A DNA stretch of 64,000 nt. Origin: Micromonospora sp. NBC_01796. Its GTDB lineage: Bacteria; Actinomycetota; Actinomycetes; Mycobacteriales; Micromonosporaceae. Where the stretch lies: contig NZ_CP109078.1 in NCBI RefSeq assembly GCF_035917455.1, positions 682,001-746,000 on the forward strand. The letters run 5' to 3'. Every line of letters starts with the position of its first letter. The stretch's first letter is position 1. The notes below the pieces were generated by a model. That model did not search any database and had not been told where the DNA came from. It saw nothing but the letters and a program-made list of their open reading frames with translations. Positions 34,727-43,083 of the stretch are shown here, in pieces. A program made the position numbers and the translations under genes.

Positions 34727-36022
34727 ATGGCGATCACGTACGCGACCCGGGCCGCGCTCAACTTCGGCCGGTACCAGCGACGGACCGAGTACCTCGCGAT
34801 GCGCGGCGACCACGCGGCGAACCTGCTGCGGGTACGGCAGCCCAGCGATCCCTTCCCGATCTACGAACGGATCCGCGAGCAGGGCGAGGTGTATCGCAGC
34901 CGGCTCGGGGTGCTCTGCACCGTCTCCCAGCCGCTCTGCCGATCGGTGACCACGGACGCGCGGTTCGGGGCGCTCCCGCCGGCACCCGGCCGGCCCGACT
35001 GGACCGTGGGACGCGACGACCAGACCCGACTGGTGCATCCGATCGAGCGGTCCCTGCTCTCCCTCGACCCGCCGGACCACACCCGACTGCGCCACCTCGT
35101 CTCCCCCTGGTTCACCCCCCGGGCGCTGAACGCGAGGGCGCCCCGAATCCGCGCGATCATCGGGCGGCTGCTCGACGGCGTCGCGGACCGAGGCGAGTTC
35201 GACCTGGTCAGCCAGGTGTCGAAGTACGTCCCGTTCGAGATCCTCCGGGACATGATGGACATCTCCACCGACGACCGGGACCGGCTGATCTGGTGGGCGG
35301 GTGTGCTCGTCAACGCGGTCGACGGTCCGCACACGATGACCGAACGCCGTGCGGTGCACACCGCGTTGGTCGAGATGACGGCGTTCTTCGCCACGCTCGT
35401 CGCACAACGTCGACGGGCGCCGGGCGACGACCTGGTCAGCGCGGTGGTCCGGGACGCCGACGACGAGGAGGCCGTCGCCCTGCTCGGCCTGGTCTTCATC
35501 GCGGGACAGCCGACCGCGGCCTGCCTGCTGAACAACTGCGTACGCCTGCTGCTCGAACATCCGGAGCAGAAGGAACTGCTGCTGGCCGACCCCGACATCG
35601 CGCCGAACGTGGTCGAGGAGTCACTGCGGTACGACCCCTCCGGCCGGCTGATCGTACGGCTGGCCGCCGAGGACTCGACCGTACGCGGGCACGACATCCC
35701 GGCCGGCTCGATCCTGATCCACTTCATCGCGGGAGCCAACCGCGACCCCGGTGTCTTCACCGACCCGCACCGGTACGACGTGACCCGGCAGAACAGCCGC
35801 GAGCACGTCACCTTCTCCGGCGGCGCGCACCACTGCATCGGGGCAGGTCTGGCCCGGTTGCAGGCGGAGATCATGGTCGGTGAGGTCTTCACCCGCTTTC
35901 CCGACCTGCAACTGGCGGGGCGGCCCCGGATGAGCGCGACCCGGGGTCACCGGAGCCCGACCACACTGCCGCTGCGGGTCGGCCGGACCCGGTCCGTGCC
36001 GGGCCCGGGCCGGAACGGGTGA
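34727..36022 (+). CDS. Cytochrome P450
   Basis: 431 aa from ATG 34727, with GAGGGGA 6 nt before; an in-frame start upstream lies inside the ligase gene. The heme loop is FSGGAHHCIGAGLAR with ligand Cys370; the I-helix has AGQPT for the usual AGxxT; ExxR is EESLR. Typical soluble bacterial P450 needing ferredoxin partners, none of which is encoded nearby. As a cluster gene it probably oxidises the polyketide. GTGA overlap with the next gene. Confidence 0.93.
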   Translation: MAITYATRAALNFGRYQRRTEYLAMRGDHAANLLRVRQPSDPFPIYERIREQGEVYRSRLGVLCTVSQPLCRSVTTDARFGALPPAPGRPDWTVGRDDQTRLVHPIERSLLSLDPPDHTRLRHLVSPWFTPRALNARAPRIRAIIGRLLDGVADRGEFDLVSQVSKYVPFEILRDMMDISTDDRDRLIWWAGVLVNAVDGPHTMTERRAVHTALVEMTAFFATLVAQRRRAPGDDLVSAVVRDADDEEAVALLGLVFIAGQPTAACLLNNCVRLLLEHPEQKELLLADPDIAPNVVEESLRYDPSGRLIVRLAAEDSTVRGHDIPAGSILIHFIAGANRDPGVFTDPHRYDVTRQNSREHVTFSGGAHHCIGAGLARLQAEIMVGEVFTRFPDLQLAGRPRMSATRGHRSPTTLPLRVGRTRSVPGPGRNG

Positions 36023-36768
36023 CGATGCGCGCCGACGAGGTCCGACAGCGTTACACCACCCCGCTCACCGCGCCCGCCTACGCCCCCGCGATCCCCCGGT
36101 TCACCAACCGCGAGTACCTCAACATCTACTACCGCACGGACTTCGAAGCGGCCCGCGCGGTCACCCCGGAACCGCTGGTGGTCGAGGACCCGATCGTCCG
36201 GTTCGAGCTGATGAACATGGGCGACGTGACGGCGTACGGACCCTACGTCGAGGCGGGTCAGGCGGTGGCGGTGAGCTTCGACGGCGAGCGGGGCGAGTAC
36301 CTGACCGCCATGTACGTCGACAACTTCCCGGCGATCGCCATCGGCCGGGAGATCAACGCCTATCCCAAGGTCCTCGGCACACCCCGGCTCTACGTGGACC
36401 AGGCGGCCCTGGTCGGCACCCTCGACTACGGCTCGTTGCGGGTGGCGACCGCCACCATGGGTTACAAGCACCACGCGTTGGATCCCGACGAGGCCCGAGC
36501 CAGCGTCACCGTGCCCACCTACGCGGTGAAGTACGTGGTCGGCTACGACGCCACCAGACGGGTGTGCGAGCTGACCCGTACCCAGATCGAGGACGTCACG
36601 GTCATCGAGGCGTGGACCGGCCCAGCCCGGTTGCAACTGTTCGAGCATGTCCTCGCCCCGTTGGCGGACCTGCCCGTACGCGAGATCGTCTCGGCCACGC
36701 ACATCGTCACCGACCTGAGCCTCGGTCCGGTACGGCCGGTGTACGACTACCTGGCAGAGAGCGGATAG
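36019..36768 (+). CDS. Acetoacetate decarboxylase family protein
   Basis: 249 aa, GTG 36019 overlapping the P450 stop. GREINAYPKVLGTPRL places Lys117 at the Schiff-base position of acetoacetate decarboxylases; YLTAMYVDNFPAIAIGRE precedes it and TATMGYKHHAL follows. Family members decarboxylate beta-keto acids or act as dehydratase-aldolases. Last gene of the cluster; it may remove a carboxylate from, or condense, the polyketide product. The stop is 5 nt from the stop of the convergent repeat protein. Confidence 0.88.
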   Translation: MTMRADEVRQRYTTPLTAPAYAPAIPRFTNREYLNIYYRTDFEAARAVTPEPLVVEDPIVRFELMNMGDVTAYGPYVEAGQAVAVSFDGERGEYLTAMYVDNFPAIAIGREINAYPKVLGTPRLYVDQAALVGTLDYGSLRVATATMGYKHHALDPDEARASVTVPTYAVKYVVGYDATRRVCELTRTQIEDVTVIEAWTGPARLQLFEHVLAPLADLPVREIVSATHIVTDLSLGPVRPVYDYLAESG

Positions 36769-36773
36769 CCCGG

Positions 36774-39700
36774 TCAGCTCATGTCGAGGGCGTACGCCTC
36801 CTCGCGTACGTCGGCGTCGGGGTGCCGGCGCAGCCCGATCAGCAGGTCCCGCCACGGCGCCTTCCAACCGAAGCCGGCCCCGTGCCGGACCAGTGCCACC
36901 GCGAACAGCCCGCCGGCAAGGTCGCCACGTTCCGCCAGTCGCGTGACGGTCTCGGCAAGGATCGCCGGGTCGGGCCACTCACGCAGGCCCCGTAGCCGGG
37001 CGCCGACGTGTTCGGCGGTACGGGTCGCGAGGACGGGCCGACCCGTACACAGTCCGGCGATCTCGTCCAGGTTGTCCAGCCGGCCCAGGTTGACCAGCAG
37101 CCCCGTGGCCGTACCGGCGAAGGCGGGCTGGCCGGCGAGCCACCGCGCCGATTCGACCAGCGCGGCACGGTCGGCGTTGGCCGGCCGGTTCCCGGACCGG
37201 ACCACCGCGCCGCGTGCGAGGAGTTCGATGCGGCGTCGGGCCGAGCGGTCCGTGGCCGGGTCGCCAGGATGATCGTCATTGGCGTCGCGGTCCACGAGCC
37301 GGGCCAGCGCGGCGCCGAGTACCGGGTCGCCGCCGGCCCTCAGCAGGTTGGCGACCTGGAGGTGCACCATCGTCTCGCCGAGGTCGGTGAGCCGGTCCAC
37401 GATCAGGTCGGTGATCCCGGTGAGCCACGGCGACCATCCCCCGAGCTGGCCGAAGGCCGTACGTCGGACCTCCCGGTCGTCGGCGCGGCAGGCCGCCACG
37501 ATGAGCGCGCCGTAGCGCGGGCGGTGCCGTTCCGGGATCGTGGACGGGTACACGCCCAGCACCGCGCGCCGCTCCTCCCGGCTGCCGTCGACCGCCGTCC
37601 GCACGATGGTCCAGCTCGCCTCGGTCTGCAGCCGCTGCCGCGCGGCGGAGACGATCGCCGCCCGCACGTCGCGGTGCGCGTCCGGATGCGTGTACGCGTC
37701 GAGCAGCGTCGCCATCGCCTGCGGTGGCCCGTAGCGTGCCAGCAGCCGGGCCGCCTCCTTCCTGCTCGTGACCTTCGCGGGACCGGTCACCACCCCGCCG
37801 AGCAGATCGGCCAGCCGGGACGGCGGGACGTGCCGGGCAGCCCTTCCGGCGGCGTACAGCGCGACCCGCGCCCGGTCGCCGTCGGCGTACCGGAGCAGCA
37901 CCGGCAGTGCCTCGTCCGGACGGTCGGTCCAGACCAGCGCGCCCAGCGCCGCTTCGGCGATCGCCACCTCCGGGGCGTCGACGTGGCGCAGCACCAGTTC
38001 GCGGCCCGCGCCGGGGACACGGGCGGCGGCCCGGATCGCCGCCGCGCGCTGCCAAACCTCCTGCCCGGAGTCGGCGACGATCAGCCCCTGCAGGTCCACG
38101 AACCGGGCCTGCTGGCGGGGCAGCCAGCGTTCGGCGTGCTGCGCCCGGCCGGGCACCCATCGCTTTCCCCGTTCCACGAACCGGCCGCGCGGAAGGCGGT
38201 CCAGCGCCCGGTCGAGCAGGTCGGTACGGGAGGTGCAGATCGTCCCCCACACCTGGTGGATCGTCACCGCCGTCGCCTCGGTCCTGACCACCTCGGCGAC
38301 CCGCTCGGAACGCGTACGGGGATCGTCGAGCCACAGCTCGATCGCCGTCCGGGCCACCGAGGGCAGGGTGCGCGGGCCGATCGCCCGACGCAGCAGTTCC
38401 TGCAACTGCGGCAGCCGCCAGGCCCGGTTCCCGAACGCGTGGGTGAGCGCGAAGAGGGGACCGTACCGGCCGCGGGCGATGCCGGCCTCGACCCAGCCAC
38501 GCAGCCGTTCGAAGACCATCGTCTCCTGCCCACGGCGCAGCACCGTGTCGAACCGGCGCAGGACCGGCGCGCTCGCGCCGGTGCTCACCAGGTCGATCGT
38601 GAGCAGCGACCACTCGCGCAGCTCCGGTACGGCGACGTGATGCTGCAGGACGTCGGCGGCGAGCGTGCTCAGTGCTGTCGTGGTGGCGACGGAGGCGTCA
38701 CGGGCGTCGACCGCGTCGGTGGTCAGCGCGGTGAGCCCGGCCGCCGTGTCCGAGGTGAGCAGCGGTGCCACCTTCGCCAACGCGGTGAGCGCGGCGGCGC
38801 GTACCGGATCCTGTTCGTTGCGTAGCCGGCCGAGCCGGCGGATCACCTCTGCCACGGCCTGCGGGTCGCGGGAGCGGCGGGCGGCCTCCGCCAGCAGCAC
38901 GTAGCCGTGCGCCCGCTCGTCGGCCTCACCCGAGCGGAGCGCGACGTTCAGCGCCTCGGACGCCTCCGGCCAGGCGAGGTACGCACTCCAGGTGCGCACC
39001 TCGGCCTCCCACTCCCGGGTCTTCGACAGGGCCAGGACCCGGGTCGCCTCGCGGATCCGGATCGCGACCGGCAGCACCTCCATGATCTCGGCAGCCGGTA
39101 TCAGCGCGGCCGTGTCGGCGTCGGCCACGGCCAGGTCGTACAGCTCGGCACGGCGGCTCGGCGCGACGGCGTCCAGGAGCGCGGCCAGCGCCCGGCTGTT
39201 CTCGCGGAGCCGGCCGGCGAGCGGCGCCAGCTCCTCGGTCGGCAGTGTCGCGAGGCGACGCAGCAGGGCCGGTGGCAGCACGGTCCGCCGCAGCCAGGCC
39301 GCGCGGCCCGGCGTGGTGAGCAGGCGTACGACGCGACCCGCGTCATGTGCGGCGAGCATTCCGTACGCGGTGAGCGGGCCGGGCATCGACTCCTCGGGTG
39401 CGTACCGTTCGAGGAGGTCGAGCACCTGCGCGGGATCACACCGCAGCACCGCACCGGCGGCAGTCGCCCAGATCCTTCCGCGCAACTCGGGCGTGGCCGC
39501 AGCCAGCCGCTCGCGCACCCGGTCCAGCAGCGGGTCCGGGTGCCAGCGGACCAGCCGCTCGAGGTTGAGTGCGTGCTCCAGGTCGGGCAGGAGTGCCCGT
39601 ACCGTATCGGCGCCGCAGGCCGGCAGCAGCGCGGCGGCCTCCTCGTCGCCGACCCGGGCGCGGATCTCGCCGATCAGCGCGTCGGCGACGGCCGGCGCCC

Positions 39701-40046
39701 GCCTGCGGCGCAGGGCCCGATAGACGCGGCGCCGCTCCACCGCCGGCCGGTCCACGTGACTGCCGACCGGGATCCCGGCCCGCACCGCAGCGATGAGCGC
39801 CGCGCTCCTGAGCGACGGATCAGGATCACGCACCGCAGCGGCGATGCCGTCGCCGTCCCGGGTCACCATCGCGGCGACCAGGGCGAGCTGCCGCTCGTAG
39901 GACCCTTGCTCGCGCAGGTCGGCGCAGACCCGGGCACGGTCGGGGGCGGTACGCGCCCAGTCCGCGAGGCGGTTCATCCGCCTGCCGTACGGCAGCGGAT
40001 CGAGCGAGTTCAGCAGGGTACGGGTGGCGGCAAGCACGGCGATCAT
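36774..40046 (-). CDS. Large HEAT-like alpha-solenoid protein, function unknown
   Basis: 1090 aa from ATG 40046, which lacks a clear ribosome site; ATG 39977 (MNRLADWARTA, GGCAGG before it) is an alternative. The whole length is helical hairpins with recurring R-AAL/A-A patterns (PDPSLRSAALIAAVRAGIPV, PEVAIAEAALGALVWTDRP, PDADVREEAYALDMS), as in HEAT repeats. A Trp-rich stretch LFALTHAFGNRAWRLPQLQE lies mid-protein. No enzymatic domain seen. It stands alone between the biosynthetic cluster and a lipoprotein gene and is not obviously part of either. Confidence 0.75.
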   Translation of the reverse strand: MIAVLAATRTLLNSLDPLPYGRRMNRLADWARTAPDRARVCADLREQGSYERQLALVAAMVTRDGDGIAAAVRDPDPSLRSAALIAAVRAGIPVGSHVDRPAVERRRVYRALRRRRAPAVADALIGEIRARVGDEEAAALLPACGADTVRALLPDLEHALNLERLVRWHPDPLLDRVRERLAAATPELRGRIWATAAGAVLRCDPAQVLDLLERYAPEESMPGPLTAYGMLAAHDAGRVVRLLTTPGRAAWLRRTVLPPALLRRLATLPTEELAPLAGRLRENSRALAALLDAVAPSRRAELYDLAVADADTAALIPAAEIMEVLPVAIRIREATRVLALSKTREWEAEVRTWSAYLAWPEASEALNVALRSGEADERAHGYVLLAEAARRSRDPQAVAEVIRRLGRLRNEQDPVRAAALTALAKVAPLLTSDTAAGLTALTTDAVDARDASVATTTALSTLAADVLQHHVAVPELREWSLLTIDLVSTGASAPVLRRFDTVLRRGQETMVFERLRGWVEAGIARGRYGPLFALTHAFGNRAWRLPQLQELLRRAIGPRTLPSVARTAIELWLDDPRTRSERVAEVVRTEATAVTIHQVWGTICTSRTDLLDRALDRLPRGRFVERGKRWVPGRAQHAERWLPRQQARFVDLQGLIVADSGQEVWQRAAAIRAAARVPGAGRELVLRHVDAPEVAIAEAALGALVWTDRPDEALPVLLRYADGDRARVALYAAGRAARHVPPSRLADLLGGVVTGPAKVTSRKEAARLLARYGPPQAMATLLDAYTHPDAHRDVRAAIVSAARQRLQTEASWTIVRTAVDGSREERRAVLGVYPSTIPERHRPRYGALIVAACRADDREVRRTAFGQLGGWSPWLTGITDLIVDRLTDLGETMVHLQVANLLRAGGDPVLGAALARLVDRDANDDHPGDPATDRSARRRIELLARGAVVRSGNRPANADRAALVESARWLAGQPAFAGTATGLLVNLGRLDNLDEIAGLCTGRPVLATRTAEHVGARLRGLREWPDPAILAETVTRLAERGDLAGGLFAVALVRHGAGFGWKAPWRDLLIGLRRHPDADVREEAYALDMS

Positions 40047-40136
40047 TGTGCCCGCGTACGCGTCCGGACGAGATCCATTATCGACCCGCTCGGCGACCTC
40101 GGACGGTCGACGGGCGACGGGTGCCCTCGGCGGCGT

Positions 40137-40805
40137 CTACGGCTGGCACTGCTCGGCTCCTCGATCCGAGACCACGCTGGTGGTCTGCCAGACGCCTTGC
40201 GCGTTCTGCACCAGTCTCGTGTTGTAGAGCACGTAGTCGTCGCCCGGATCGTCGGCGTTCTTATAGTTGACCTTTCCCGTCTTCCGATCCTTGATGTACG
40301 ACTTGGTCTCGTCGGAGCAGTAGATGAGTCCGGCGGATCCGTCCTTGTTGAAGCTGACCCTCCGGTCGAAGAATCGGGTGACGCCGACCCAGGTGTGACC
40401 CTTGTCCAGGTATCCCTGGACGAAGGTGACGGAGCCTTCCAGGGCCCTGTCAGTGCTGTAGAAACCGATGGCCGGAGTTTGTGATCCCTTGAGAATCGCC
40501 TCGTCCATGGAGTTGACCCACTCCGCGTTGTCGGCCAGTACGGCGTCCTTCTTCGGATCACCGGTGTGCTGCCCCTCGAAGACGTTCTCCGTCCCGGCGG
40601 GGAGCGTGATCGCCGGCCGTTGGGCCGAGTCGGTCGCCGTAGCCGGGCTCGCGGTGACGCTCGGCGAGACAGTGCCGCCGGGCGTCGCACTGGCCGACGG
40701 ATCCGCCTTGTCCACCCCGTCCGCGCCGGCTCCGCCGCAGGCGGTCAGCAGCACGACCGCCGACGCGGCGACCGCGACGGCAGCCGGAAATGAAGCACGG
40801 GCCAT
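40137..40805 (-). CDS. Secreted lipoprotein, function unknown
   Basis: 222 aa from ATG 40805, AAAGGAG upstream. Signal peptide with lipobox LLTACGG (Cys ~23), then a Ser/Thr/Pro-rich linker to ~80 and a folded domain (VLADNAEWVNSMDEAILKGS, YLDKGHTWVGVTRFFDRRVS, SAGLIYCSDETKSYIKDRKT). Exported and anchored by lipid. Shares the upstream motif ATGTCGTGTAAT with the MarR gene 1 kb away, suggesting control by that regulator. Related lipoproteins are common in actinobacteria without known function. Confidence 0.85.
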   Translation of the reverse strand: MARASFPAAVAVAASAVVLLTACGGAGADGVDKADPSASATPGGTVSPSVTASPATATDSAQRPAITLPAGTENVFEGQHTGDPKKDAVLADNAEWVNSMDEAILKGSQTPAIGFYSTDRALEGSVTFVQGYLDKGHTWVGVTRFFDRRVSFNKDGSAGLIYCSDETKSYIKDRKTGKVNYKNADDPGDDYVLYNTRLVQNAQGVWQTTSVVSDRGAEQCQP

Positions 40806-40842
40806 GTTGGAGTCTCCTTTAATCTGTGTGTCGAAACATTAA

Positions 40843-40854
40843 ATTACACGACAT
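40843..40854. promoter_or_regulatory. ATTACACGACAT motif upstream of lipoprotein
   Basis: Identical 12 bases occur at 41937-41948 before the MarR gene. Here the motif lies 38 nt upstream of the lipoprotein start, in an AT-rich patch, and reads ATGTCGTGTAAT in the direction of transcription. Confidence 0.5.
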
Positions 40855-40886
40855 GTATTTTGCCAAAAAAAACCCGGTCCAACCCA

Positions 40887-41345
40887 CTAGATCCCTGCGG
40901 TACGGCCGCCGGTCGCGCCCGGCGCCGCCTCGAGGATGCGTCGCAACTCCTGCATGTTCTTCTTCATACCCACGCCGAACAGCCGTTCCGCGAGACCTCC
41001 GAGGTGCGCGGCGGGCCCGGGCAGCCCCTGTCCGCTGATGCTGCCGTCAAGGGTCAGTCTCGTCCCGGTCGGCAGCGACTCGAACCGGTACCTGTATCGG
41101 AACGGCGTCGGACCGTTGATCGAGGCGAACGTGACCTCCTCGTCCTGCCGGTAGGAGGTCATCTCGACGTCGTTGTGGGCGCGCCCACCGGGCAACGACC
41201 GTACGAGGTGGAAGTGGGAGCCGTCGGCCGAGGCGGTGACCTGCTCCACCGCCTCGTACCAGCGGGGCATGTTCCGGAAGTCGGCGAGAAACGCGAACAC
41301 CTCCGAAACGGGGCGGCGGATGTCCAGCGAGATGTGAAAGGTCAT
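40887..41345 (-). CDS. SRPBCC-fold (polyketide cyclase/dehydrase-like) protein
   Basis: 152 aa from ATG 41345, GAAGGAGCAGGAA upstream. HISLDIRRPVSEVFAFLADF and PRWYEAVEQVTASADGSHF start the START/Bet v 1-like fold; FRYRYRFESLPTGTRLTLDG gives the strands and a C-terminal helix FGVGMKKNMQELRRILEA follows. Binds a hydrophobic ligand or acts as a cyclase; no catalytic residues can be assigned. Follows the MarR gene by 55 nt on the same strand, so it is probably MarR-controlled. Confidence 0.85.
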   Translation of the reverse strand: MTFHISLDIRRPVSEVFAFLADFRNMPRWYEAVEQVTASADGSHFHLVRSLPGGRAHNDVEMTSYRQDEEVTFASINGPTPFRYRYRFESLPTGTRLTLDGSISGQGLPGPAAHLGGLAERLFGVGMKKNMQELRRILEAAPGATGGRTAGI

Positions 41346-41400
41346 TTCCTGCTCCTTCAGTTCTACGGTTCGATCGGGGTCGAATTCGCCCAGCGGGAGA

Positions 41401-41892
41401 TCACTCCCGCGGGTCGCGTACATCCGTCTCTTGTCGGTCGGCTTCCGCGCGCCGGGCGACGGCCTGGCCAGCGGGCAGGTCGCGGACGAAGTCCCACAGG
41501 AAGCCGCGAATCTGTCCGAGGTCGCGCTTCTCGGCCGCCGCGTCGATCGACCGGTAAAGGTCGTCCTCGATCTCCGCGACCCGCCGGCACAGGCGGGCGC
41601 CCTCCTCGGTGATGGACACCTCGACATGGCGGCGGTCGTGCATCGCCACCTTGCGGTCGACCAGGCCAACGGCGACCAGCCGGTCGACGAGCCGGCTCGG
41701 GCTGTTGCCGCTCTCGCAGACGAGCAGCTCACCCAGGCCGTTGAGAGTGAGCGGACCGCGGTCTTCGAGGATCCGGATAACCTCGGCCTGGGACGGGGTG
41801 AGGCCGAGTGGCCGCAGCGCCTGTCCGAGCAGGCGATTACCTTCGCGTTGAGCGGCCAGGATCAGGTACCTGAGTTCCTCGGCGGAGCGCAC
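41401..41892 (-). CDS. MarR family transcriptional regulator
   Basis: 163 aa from GTG 41892 with GGGAGGT before it. QALRPLGLTPSQAEVIRILE and PLTLNGLGELLVCESGNSPS, SRLVDRLVAVGLVDRKVAMH form the winged helix; the wing DRRHVEVSITEEGARL is classic. It leads an operon with the SRPBCC gene. ATTACACGACAT and a nearby CGACA/TGTCG inverted pair lie 45 nt upstream, a probable autoregulatory site. Ligand unknown. Confidence 0.9.
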   Translation of the reverse strand: MRSAEELRYLILAAQREGNRLLGQALRPLGLTPSQAEVIRILEDRGPLTLNGLGELLVCESGNSPSRLVDRLVAVGLVDRKVAMHDRRHVEVSITEEGARLCRRVAEIEDDLYRSIDAAAEKRDLGQIRGFLWDFVRDLPAGQAVARRAEADRQETDVRDPRE

Positions 41893-42131
41893 GGTCGACC
41901 TCCCGTTCGTTCGATGTTCCCGGTCACGGCAGTTAGATTACACGACATACGTGTCGCGTCAAGCGACGGCCCGATGTCGGCCTTCAGGGCGAGTTGGAGA
42001 AGGGTCGTGGCCAGGAACAGCGGCCCGGCGAGCACACCCGCCGCGAGTAGGACGGAGGTAAGGCGGGGCGGCCTTGTACGTGTGCCGGCGGCGGGTTCGG
42101 CAGACGCGCCGACGGCGGTGGTGAGGGACAC
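41862..42131 (-). pseudogene. Truncated DUF998-like membrane protein
   Basis: An 89-codon frame from GTG 42131 (GGAGAA 5 nt before). After a disordered lead comes one membrane helix, LTSVLLAAGVLAGPLFLATT, resembling the first helix of DUF998 proteins, which normally have six. The frame then runs into the promoter and start of the MarR gene and ends. The remaining helices are missing, consistent with a deletion joining the gene to the MarR region. It follows the VOC gene in the same direction. Confidence 0.55.
41937..41960. promoter_or_regulatory. Probable MarR operator
   Basis: ATTACACGACAT (41937-41948) is shared with the lipoprotein promoter. The overlapping CGACA-TACG-TGTCG is a 5-bp inverted repeat. 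It lies 45 nt upstream of the MarR start, inside the truncated DUF998-like frame. Confidence 0.5.
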
Positions 42132-42151
42132 CTGATTCTCCAAAGCTGTCG

Positions 42152-42565
42152 TTACGGGTTCGGGACTGTCGTCGGTTGCGCGTCCGCCGGATACCAGCGG
42201 AGTTCGACGGTGTTGCGGTCCGGGTCCTGGACGTAGAGGGAGAGGCCCTCGCCCCGGGCGCCGTAGCGGCCCACCGGTCCTTCGAGGACGGTGAACACAC
42301 CGGACGCGATGACGTCGTGCCAGTCCAGCGGGTCGACCACCAGGCAGATGTGGTCAACGTTCGACTCGCCTCGGCGGCGCTGGACCAGATCGATGATGGT
42401 GTCCGGGCTGATCCGGACGGAGGGGAAGCCGATCCGCCCGGCCCGCCACTGGTCGACCCGCATGGGTTCGAGGCCGAGCGTCGCGCAGTAGAAGGCGAGT
42501 GATCGCTCGACGTCCTCGACGTTGAGGACCAGGTGGTCGAGTTCCCTGACCCGCACGGTGCTCAC
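42152..42565 (-). CDS. Glyoxalase/VOC-family protein
   Basis: 137 aa from GTG 42565 with GGAGGGAAA before. VOC fold: RELDHLVLNVEDVERSLAFY with His and YCATLGLEP, SNVDHICLVVDPLDWHDVIA and YVQDPDRNTVELRWYP with the final metal-binding Glu. The His/His/Glu set suggests a metal-dependent lyase or dioxygenase, substrate unknown. Its start overlaps the DUF1801 stop (GTGA). Confidence 0.9.
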   Translation of the reverse strand: MSTVRVRELDHLVLNVEDVERSLAFYCATLGLEPMRVDQWRAGRIGFPSVRISPDTIIDLVQRRRGESNVDHICLVVDPLDWHDVIASGVFTVLEGPVGRYGARGEGLSLYVQDPDRNTVELRWYPADAQPTTVPNP

Positions 42566-42924
42566 TTTCCCTCCAGGGCCCGCGCCTGGCGCAGCCAGTC
42601 GACGAAGAGCGGCCCGTCGATGTCCCCGGTGGTGGACAGCCGTACCGAGGCCATCTGCCGGGCCCCCGGGATCAGACGGCCGGAGCGATCGGTGACCTCC
42701 CGGCCGCGCCACAGCCCGAAGGTGACGTACGAGGTGTAGGCCTTGAGCAGGCAGATCGGCCGTTGTCCCGGGACCTCGCCGAGGCCCCACACCGGGTGGC
42801 CGTGCCACATCACCCCGGTCGCGTCGGTCAGCGTCCCGTCGATGACCGGGCGGACCGCCTCGGCCGTCTCCCTCAACGGGGCGTCGAGTCCGGCCAGGAA
42901 ATCGTTGATGCTTGTCGCCTTCAT
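42562..42924 (-). CDS. DUF1801 domain protein
   Basis: 120 aa from ATG 42924 (GAAGGAAAG upstream). INDFLAGLDAPLRETAEAVR and GVMWHGHPVWGLGEVPGQRP, then SYVTFGLWRGREV fit the DUF1801/YdhG family, whose role is unknown. Divergent from a LysR gene across a 159-nt gap with a TTGAA/TTCAA repeat, and translationally coupled to the VOC gene. Likely a LysR-regulated pair. Confidence 0.85.
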   Translation of the reverse strand: MKATSINDFLAGLDAPLRETAEAVRPVIDGTLTDATGVMWHGHPVWGLGEVPGQRPICLLKAYTSYVTFGLWRGREVTDRSGRLIPGARQMASVRLSTTGDIDGPLFVDWLRQARALEGK

Positions 42925-43051
42925 GATCTTTCCTTCTCGATCTGCGGGGAGCCCCGGTGCGCCATTGCTGCCTGCCTGTCCGGTGGCCCCGGTGACGCCC
43001 CTAACGATTCGCGAGACGGCGACCCCGACCAAGCCATGATCGGATTACGAT

Positions 43052-43070
43052 CGTTGAACCGGATTCAACG
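43052..43070. promoter_or_regulatory. LysR-type operator in divergent gap
   Basis: CGTTGAA (43052-43058) and TTCAACG (43064-43070) are perfect 7-bp arms with a CCGGA spacer, just upstream of the LysR gene and facing the DUF1801 gene. Typical place for LysR autoregulation. Confidence 0.6.
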
Positions 43071-43083
43071 AAAGAGCGGCAGG

